Source: Acidobacteriota bacterium (lineage in GTDB: Bacteria > Acidobacteriota > Terriglobia > Terriglobales > Acidobacteriaceae). Taken from it: 13,465 nucleotides of DNA. The stretch's first letter is position 1. Every line of letters starts with the position of its first letter. Shown one piece after another: positions 7,589 to 13,465 of this stretch. The stretch is from the NCBI GenBank assembly GCA_021779695.1, contig JAJYAE010000095.1, positions 1 to 13,465 of the forward strand, written 5' to 3'. The position numbers and the translations under genes were made by a program. The notes beneath the pieces are model-generated. The model ran no database searches. It saw nothing but the letters and a program-made list of their open reading frames with translations, and had not been told where the DNA came from.

Positions 7589-10500
7589 GCCAGGGACCCC
7601 GCAGTTCTCGCCCACCAGGAATGGCTCGGATACGTCCAGCCTTCCGGCCTCGTGGTCTCCATCCCCGCCATGCTCGAGGCCAATGTCCGCATCAATGCCA
7701 ACCAGGGACCGGAGCACCGCCAATTTCTCGAGTACTTCCTCGAAGATAAAGATGGTGAACCCATCGCCATGCTCGGCAGCTTCCCCGAGTTTGCCGAGGC
7801 TGTCCTCGGCTGGCAAACCAGCGACCTCTACGGTGCGCCGGGTTCCGAGCCTCTCCCTGAATCGCTTGAAGCCGCGCTCCCCGAATACAACGAAACCCTC
7901 CGGCCCACTTACGCCCTGCGCGAGTTCGACCTGGCACCTGGTACTAGCGAATGGATTCTGCTTGTCCAGGTGCTTGCCGGAAATCCGGACTTCGATGCCG
8001 TGCCCGAAACCGACGCCCGCCACTGGCAGGCCAGCCCGCAGGCTAAGTTCGAGCGGTTGCTCCGTCAGACTCGCGTTCCCATCGGCCTGTTGGTCAATCG
8101 CGACCAGATTCGTCTGGTGTATGCGCCAGACAAGGAACTCAGCGGCCACATCACTTTCAAGCTGCAGGAGATGGTCACGGTCGCCGGCCGGCCCATCTTC
8201 GCGGCTTTCCGCGAGCTGCTTGGCTTCGAGCGGCTGTATAGCGTCGACAAATCTGAGCGGCTTCCCGCCGTGCTGGCCAACAGCCGTAAGTTCCAGAATG
8301 TCGTCTCCACCCAGCTTGCCAGTCAGGTTCTCGAAGCACTCTACGAACTGCTGCGCGGATTCCAGGCGGCCAACGACCAGACTCAGGGCGAGTTGCTGCG
8401 CCCGATTCTGGCGCGCGACCCCGATATCGTCTACCGCGGCCTGCTCACCACGCTGCTCCGCATGGTCTTCATCCTCTATGCCGAGGACCGCGGGCTGCTT
8501 TCGAACGATCCCGTCTACCTGAACTACTACTCCATTACCGGCCTGTACGAGCGGCTCCGCATCGACGACGGTCAATATCCAGACACCATGGATCAGCGCT
8601 TCGGCGCCTGGGCACAATTGCTCACGCTCTTCCACCTTATATATAGAGGTGGCAGCCATGGCGCGATGCACATCCCGGCACGCGAGGGATACCTCTTCGA
8701 TCCGGAGCGCTACCCCTTCCTTGAGGGGCGGCACACGGCCAACGACCCGGTTCAGATTCCTCGCGTTCCCGACGGCGTCATCTTCCGCGTCCTTTCCAAG
8801 CTCATGCTCCTCGACGGCGAGCGCATCAGCTACCGGACGCTGGCCGTCGAGCAGATCGGCAGCGTCTACGAGGCCATCATGGGCTTCGAGTTGCACCAGG
8901 CCCAGGGACAATCCATCGCCATCAAGCCAGTCAAACGGCACGGTGCTCCCACCACCATTAACCTTGAGGAACTGTTGCGCACCACACCAGCCAGCAGGGC
9001 AAAATGGTTCACCGAGAAGACCGACCAGAAGCTGACCGGCCAGGCCGCCGAGGCGCTGAAATCGGCGGCCGCCATCAACGACCTGATGGCCGCCCTGGAA
9101 CGTAAGATTGCGTCGGCAGTCACGCCAGGCATCGTCGCCAAAGACGCCATGATCTTCCAGCCGTCCGATGAGCGGAGGCGCTCGGGTTCGCATTACACGC
9201 CCAGCTCGCTCACTGGCCCCATTGTGCAGGCGGCGTTGGAACCGGTCCTCAAGCAATTGGGCGACAATCCAACGCCCGAGCAGATTCTTGCGCTCAAGGT
9301 CTGCGATCCGGCCATGGGCTCCGGGGCATTTCTGGTGGAGGCCTGTCGGCAACTGGGCGAGGCTCTTCTTCGCGCCTGGCACGCGCACAACGAGTTGCCA
9401 TATGTGCCGCCCGACGAGGATGAGAATCTCTATGCCCAGAGGCAGATTGCGCAACGCTGTCTCTACGGAGTTGACAAGAACCCGATGGCGGCCGACTTGG
9501 CCAAGCTGTCGCTGTGGTTGGCCACGCTGGCCAAGGATCATCCCTTCACATTTCTTGACCACGCACTGCGCTCGGGCGACTCGCTCGTAGGACTCTCGCG
9601 CAAGCAGATCACTGCGTTTCACTGGGACAAGACGGACGCGCAACAGAGCTTTCTTGAGGACACGGTACGCGCGCGGCTGCAGAGGATCGGGCAATACCGC
9701 CAGCGGATTCTGGATGCGCGTGACCTGATTCCCTATGCCCAACTGGAGCAGCACATGGAGGCGGTGGATGAGGATCTCGGATGGTTGCGGCGCATTGGTG
9801 ACACAGTGATCGCAGCGTTCTTTTCGGCCGAAAGGCCGAAGGCGCGCGAGGCGGCGCGGCAGGGCTTGCGCGAGCTGACGGAAAACACCGTGCGCAGCGT
9901 GATTGATCTTGAGAGCAACGCCAAAATCGAGGAAGCAGTTCGAAAGCTGTACGCGGGGACCAAGGGGATTCGGCCGTTTCACTGGGAGTTGGAATTCCCG
10001 GAAGTGTTTCGCCTCGATGACGGCGGAGAGCCGCAGAGTGGATTCGATGCGATTATCGGAAATCCGCCGTTCCTCGGCGGGAAAAGGGTGAGCACAAGCT
10101 TAGGGGATTGTTATCGCGATTGGATAGGAGGGTATTTCGTCGAAACCAACAGCAGTGCCGATTTGTCAGCCTTGTTCTTCCGAAGGTCGTTCGATTTGCT
10201 GGCCATGTGTGGGAACCTGGGGCTTATTGCAACCAACACGATCGCTCAGGGAGACACACGATGGACCGGCCTCCGCTGGATCTGTAATCACGGGGGAACA
10301 ATCTATCGGGCAGTGAAGAGGCTTCGCTGGCCGGGACAAGCCGCAGTGATCGTAAGCGTGATTCATATCTCTAAAGGCACCGATGACGGCGCCTACTTAC
10401 TCGACGGCAGAGTCGTACCTCAGATCACAGCTTTTCTCTTTCACGCGGGCGGACATGAAGATCCTGCGAGGCTTGCGGCCAATAAAGGGCTCAGCTACAT

Positions 10501-11590
10501 CGGCACAATCGCGCTTGGTATGGGATTTACATTTGACGATACAGGAGATTCGGGTGAGACTGCTCCAATCAATTTGATGGAGAGCCTGATCACCAAAGAT
10601 TCTCGGAATGCGCAAAGGATCAAGAAGTACATCGGCGGTGAGGAGACCAACGACAGCCCAACTCAAGAAGGGCATCGGTACATTATCGATTTTGGGGCCC
10701 TTAGCGAGTCCGAATCACGAGAGTGGCCTGACCTCTATGACATCGTTAAAGCAAAGGTCAAACCGTACCGTGATGGTCTCAAACGAGACGCTTACAGAAA
10801 TCGGTGGTGGCAGTTTGGGGAAAAGCAGTCTGCTCTCTATGAATCGCTGGGCCCTTTAGAGAAAGCCTTAGCCATATCCAGAGTCGGGCAACAGGCTGCA
10901 TTTACATTCCTGAATAAGGAGCAAGTATTCGCCGATTCCCTCGTCGTATTCTGCATCCAGACGTTCGCCGGGTTCTGCAGTCTCCAATCGCGCCCGCACG
11001 AATTATGGGCGCGGTTCATGGCCTCGTCGATGAAAGACGACTTGCGCTACACACCTTCCGACTGCTTCGAAACCTTCCCATTTCCCCTTGGCTATGACGC
11101 CAATCCGATTTTGGAGGAAGCCGGCAAAGCCTACTTCGAGTTTCGCGCAGATCTGATGATGCGGAACAATGAGGGTTTGACCAAGACCTACAACCGCTTC
11201 CACGATCCGTACGAGGATTCGCCCGACATTCTCCGCCTGCGCGAGCTGCACGCCGCCATGGACCGCGCAGTTCTGGACACATACGGCTGGCAGGATATTC
11301 AGCCAGTTTGCGAGTTCATCCCCGAGTTCGATGAGGAAGAAGACGAGGACGACAACGGCAGGCCGAAGAAGAAAAAGTATCGCTACAAGTGGCCGGAGGC
11401 GATCCACGATGAGGTGCTGGCTCGCCTGCTGGAGTTGAATCGCCAGCGCGCCGAGGAAGAGCGCCGCGCCGCCGAAGAGGCCGAAGCCCTGGACTGGGAG
11501 AATGGTGCTGGTCGCCGAACGAAGACCACCCGAAAAAAACGGGCTAAGATGACAGACACACCGCTTTTTGCAACCAGCGAAGAGGAATAG
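7586..11590 (+). CDS. drmMI: DISARM class 1 adenine-specific DNA methyltransferase DrmMI (1334 aa)
   Basis: N6-adenine DNA methyltransferase that marks host DNA as self for DISARM. It is built like large type IIG enzymes. A long N-terminal region includes PIGLLVNRDQIRLVY near residue 165. Motif X (GSHYTP) starts at 534. Motif I (DPAMGSGAF) at 574-582 binds S-adenosylmethionine. DKNP at 630 starts the next AdoMet-pocket strand, and the catalytic motif IV NPPF lies at 826-829. The target-recognition part follows (about 834-1155). The C-terminus holds an acidic run (EEEDEDD, about 1250), then Lys/Arg-rich and Glu/Arg-rich helical stretches. Its second half is lower in GC than the rest, consistent with an exchanged recognition domain. 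Methylation of a short non-palindromic motif is reported for a Serratia class 1 enzyme. The target here cannot be read from sequence. It lies 3 bases after drmD and 6 before drmA. Confidence 0.95.
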   Translation: MARDPAVLAHQEWLGYVQPSGLVVSIPAMLEANVRINANQGPEHRQFLEYFLEDKDGEPIAMLGSFPEFAEAVLGWQTSDLYGAPGSEPLPESLEAALPEYNETLRPTYALREFDLAPGTSEWILLVQVLAGNPDFDAVPETDARHWQASPQAKFERLLRQTRVPIGLLVNRDQIRLVYAPDKELSGHITFKLQEMVTVAGRPIFAAFRELLGFERLYSVDKSERLPAVLANSRKFQNVVSTQLASQVLEALYELLRGFQAANDQTQGELLRPILARDPDIVYRGLLTTLLRMVFILYAEDRGLLSNDPVYLNYYSITGLYERLRIDDGQYPDTMDQRFGAWAQLLTLFHLIYRGGSHGAMHIPAREGYLFDPERYPFLEGRHTANDPVQIPRVPDGVIFRVLSKLMLLDGERISYRTLAVEQIGSVYEAIMGFELHQAQGQSIAIKPVKRHGAPTTINLEELLRTTPASRAKWFTEKTDQKLTGQAAEALKSAAAINDLMAALERKIASAVTPGIVAKDAMIFQPSDERRRSGSHYTPSSLTGPIVQAALEPVLKQLGDNPTPEQILALKVCDPAMGSGAFLVEACRQLGEALLRAWHAHNELPYVPPDEDENLYAQRQIAQRCLYGVDKNPMAADLAKLSLWLATLAKDHPFTFLDHALRSGDSLVGLSRKQITAFHWDKTDAQQSFLEDTVRARLQRIGQYRQRILDARDLIPYAQLEQHMEAVDEDLGWLRRIGDTVIAAFFSAERPKAREAARQGLRELTENTVRSVIDLESNAKIEEAVRKLYAGTKGIRPFHWELEFPEVFRLDDGGEPQSGFDAIIGNPPFLGGKRVSTSLGDCYRDWIGGYFVETNSSADLSALFFRRSFDLLAMCGNLGLIATNTIAQGDTRWTGLRWICNHGGTIYRAVKRLRWPGQAAVIVSVIHISKGTDDGAYLLDGRVVPQITAFLFHAGGHEDPARLAANKGLSYIGTIALGMGFTFDDTGDSGETAPINLMESLITKDSRNAQRIKKYIGGEETNDSPTQEGHRYIIDFGALSESESREWPDLYDIVKAKVKPYRDGLKRDAYRNRWWQFGEKQSALYESLGPLEKALAISRVGQQAAFTFLNKEQVFADSLVVFCIQTFAGFCSLQSRPHELWARFMASSMKDDLRYTPSDCFETFPFPLGYDANPILEEAGKAYFEFRADLMMRNNEGLTKTYNRFHDPYEDSPDILRLRELHAAMDRAVLDTYGWQDIQPVCEFIPEFDEEEDEDDNGRPKKKKYRYKWPEAIHDEVLARLLELNRQRAEEERRAAEEAEALDWENGAGRRTKTTRKKRAKMTDTPLFATSEEE
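10075..11050 (+). other. Lower-GC target-recognition segment within drmMI
   Basis: From just after NPPF to about 11050 the gene changes in base and codon use, with more AGG/AGA, TTA/TTG and A/T-ending codons. As a sample, 8401-8460 has 42 of 60 G+C while 10561-10620 has 27 of 60. The segment maps to residues about 834-1155, where target recognition is expected. Both edges are approximate. Confidence 0.55.
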
Positions 11591-11599
11591 TCCCCCATG
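11582..11599 (+). promoter_or_regulatory. Ribosome binding site of drmA
   Basis: GAGGAA (11582-11587) lies nine bases before ATG 11597 and inside the last codons of drmMI, whose stop is 11588-11590. This supports the drmA start and an operon arrangement. Confidence 0.6.
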
Positions 11600-13465
11600 C
11601 CGGAAGAGATGTCCGCGGCAAATGTGCGCACCAAGCTTGTTGAGGCTCTGGAGCTGGACCTCGTCGGTCCCACCAACGGCGTGGGAGACCCGGCCGAAGT
11701 GCTCGCAGTGCCGCCGTCGCGCTGGTACCTGACAGGCTTCCTGGTTCCGCTGGGCGCGCGGCCCGAACAACGCCGCGACGAGACCGCCGAGGAGGAGGTA
11801 GACGAAGCTGCCGAGGGCGGCGACGACGATGCCAATCCTGCTGAGCGCGCCTCTGGCCGCATGCGCTACTTTCCTTCGTCAATCGGCACCACGGTTCTGG
11901 TGGGCGCGAACGCTGCCACGCTGGAAGTGAAGGTGGCGTGGGGCGACTACAAGCGCCGGGCACCTCAGGATGAGTGGGAACGCACTGCCCGCAGCGCCAC
12001 CCAGACGCTGGACCTGGCCAAATCCGCCGACAAGATGCGGGAGCGAGAGATTCCTGGCAGCGATGGACTGGCCGTGGCGTGGGTGACGCGACCGGTGGGC
12101 CTGCTGTCCGAGGGCGCCGATCTGCCGAAAGGGGCAAGAACGGCATCCATCTTTGTCGTCAATCGACGCGCCGAAAAGCCAGACGAGGTTCGCGACGAGG
12201 CGTTCGCATTCCAGGTGGAACTGGAGATCGGCAGCGGGGAGTTCCTGCGCCGCCCGGACCTGCGCGGTTACATGAGTGACGACTGGGACGAAAAGTTGGC
12301 GGACCTCCAGTATCGCGATGATGGCGAGTACGCAGTGGGACACAATGTCGCCACTCGCACGTACGAGAAGAAGGTCGGATGCTGCTCGCTTGTCCGTACG
12401 TGCTGGATTCCGCAGGCCGAGGTAGAGAAGGTCGATCACCGCGCAGATATTCCCGGTGCTGCGCTGGGCATGGATGAACTGGCCACGTTGGCGGACGGTG
12501 CCAACGCAAAGGCAAAGCTTTCCCCTCTTGTGGCGGAGTATCGCAAGTGGATTGATGAGCAGGAGACTGCGGTTCCCGCCGCGCCGCCGAGGCGGCACGA
12601 GACCGGCATGGAGTTGGTGAACCGCGCGCGGGTGGCCGCGAACCGGATTGAAGAAGGCATCGCGCTGCTCAATGACGACGCGTGCCTCGAAGCCTTCCGG
12701 CTGGCGAACAAATGCATGGCTGCGCAGGCTCGGCAGCGGCAGGGCGTGATGCAGGGCAAGGCTCCCGAGTCGATCAAACCTGCGTGGCGACCGTTTCAGC
12801 TGGCCTTCCTGCTGATGAACCTGAAGAGCATTGCTGATCCGACTGACGACAATCGCAATGTTGTGGACCTGCTCTTCTTTCCGACCGGCGGCGGCAAGAC
12901 CGAAGCCTACCTGGGCTTGGCCGCGTTCACGCTGGTGCTGCGCCGGTTGCGCAACCCGAGTATTGCATCGGCCGGACTGAGCGTGTTAATGCGTTACACG
13001 CTGCGGCTGCTGACGCTGGACCAACTGAGCCGCGCAGCCACGTTGATCTGCGCGCTGGAACTTGAGCGTCAGAAGGATGCAGAGAAGCTGGGCGACTGGC
13101 CGTTCGAGATTGGCTTGTGGGTGGGGAAAGCGGCTACGCCCAACAGAATGGGCAAGCGCGGCGACGGTGACTCGGAATCGGCGCGGGCGCGCACAAACCG
13201 ATTCCTGAACGATGACCGCAAGCCTTCGCCGATACCGCTGGAAGAATGCCCCTGGTGCGGGACGAAGTTTGGAAAGCTTTCCTTCAGGCTGCTGCCCAAC
13301 AACGATAATCCCCAGGATCTTCGCGTCTCGTGCATGAAGCGCGAATGCGCATTTGGGCGTGGCGTGCCGCTCCCGATCCTCGCGGTGGATGAGCCGATCT
13401 ATCGCAGACTGCCGGGCTTCATGATCGCGACAGTCGACAAGTTTGCGTCGCTACCCTGGACCGGT
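11597..13465 (+). CDS. drmA: DISARM core helicase DrmA, N-terminal part (cut by window end)
   Basis: SF2-type helicase, a core DISARM component that works with DrmB on foreign DNA. 623 codons are visible. The frame is open to the last base and the family is about twice this long, so the gene simply leaves the window. The N-terminal domain has the characteristic LVEALELDLVGP and SRWYLTGFLVPL segments, then an acidic linker (about residues 62-80) and RYFPSSIG. Walker A reads FFPTGGGKTEA, with Lys434 and Thr435. Downstream, Cys551-x2-Cys554 and Cys579-x4-Cys584 form a probable zinc-binding insert within the first helicase lobe. The visible part ends in a segment typical of the family (FMIATVDKFASLPW). 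The DEXH box and second lobe are beyond the edge. It starts 6 bases after drmMI. Confidence 0.93.
   Translation, partial: MPEEMSAANVRTKLVEALELDLVGPTNGVGDPAEVLAVPPSRWYLTGFLVPLGARPEQRRDETAEEEVDEAAEGGDDDANPAERASGRMRYFPSSIGTTVLVGANAATLEVKVAWGDYKRRAPQDEWERTARSATQTLDLAKSADKMREREIPGSDGLAVAWVTRPVGLLSEGADLPKGARTASIFVVNRRAEKPDEVRDEAFAFQVELEIGSGEFLRRPDLRGYMSDDWDEKLADLQYRDDGEYAVGHNVATRTYEKKVGCCSLVRTCWIPQAEVEKVDHRADIPGAALGMDELATLADGANAKAKLSPLVAEYRKWIDEQETAVPAAPPRRHETGMELVNRARVAANRIEEGIALLNDDACLEAFRLANKCMAAQARQRQGVMQGKAPESIKPAWRPFQLAFLLMNLKSIADPTDDNRNVVDLLFFPTGGGKTEAYLGLAAFTLVLRRLRNPSIASAGLSVLMRYTLRLLTLDQLSRAATLICALELERQKDAEKLGDWPFEIGLWVGKAATPNRMGKRGDGDSESARARTNRFLNDDRKPSPIPLEECPWCGTKFGKLSFRLLPNNDNPQDLRVSCMKRECAFGRGVPLPILAVDEPIYRRLPGFMIATVDKFASLPWTG

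Noticed and set aside
8637..9035. AT-rich patch (TTATATATAG) followed by GAGGTGG and an out-of-frame ATG at 8658 inside drmMI
   Set aside because: It looks like a promoter plus ribosome site, but the drmMI protein here (LIYRGGSHGAMH) is what the family shows. The alternative 125-codon frame is Arg/Ser-rich shadow sequence.
7484..9982. 832-codon open frame on the - strand opposite drmD end and drmMI
   Set aside because: It is antisense to a gene with clear methyltransferase motifs. It arises from the strong third-position G/C bias, and its product has no recognisable domain.

Overview
The window is the left edge of a class 1 DISARM anti-phage island in a moderately GC-rich bacterium. Three co-directional genes on the + strand fill 4298-13465: drmD (SNF2-family helicase), drmMI (adenine-specific DNA methyltransferase) and the first 623 codons of drmA (SF2 helicase). 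drmA runs off the right end. The gaps are 3 and 6 bases, so the genes read as one operon. drmB and drmC, the other two genes expected of class 1, are not in the window and should lie just to the right.

Organism: the codon use (strong G/C at third positions, with RAxx arginine and CTG/CTC leucine), a zinc-ribbon plus XRE regulator and a gene-poor accessory flank would fit a soil bacterium, perhaps Acidobacteriota. This is inference only. There is no rRNA, ribosomal or other marker gene in the window.

Layout: 1-1380 is weakly coding. It holds a convincing small unknown gene on the - strand (484-828, strong ribosome binding site), a doubtful one (7-222) and what looks like a frameshifted gene (1154-1377). 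1378-3001 carries no gene I can support. Its one clear signal is an array of CGTACG units at 11-base spacing (2665-2714). 3002-4097 on the - strand holds a putative three-gene group pointing away from DISARM: a zinc-ribbon/XRE regulator, a small acidic protein and a two-helix membrane protein. The last two overlap by 7 bases. The 200 bases between the regulator and drmD are the divergent control region.

How the genes work together: in the described DISARM model, DrmMI methylates host DNA at a short motif and so marks self. DrmA with DrmB forms the core that engages unmodified invading DNA, DrmC is a phospholipase-D-type nuclease-like protein, and DrmD is the class 1 accessory SNF2 helicase. 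Sequence points that go beyond a plain DISARM annotation are the TTG start of drmD behind a two-codon mini-ORF, the lower-GC and apparently exchanged target-recognition half of drmMI, the divergent regulator with two unknown small genes, and the CGTACG array.
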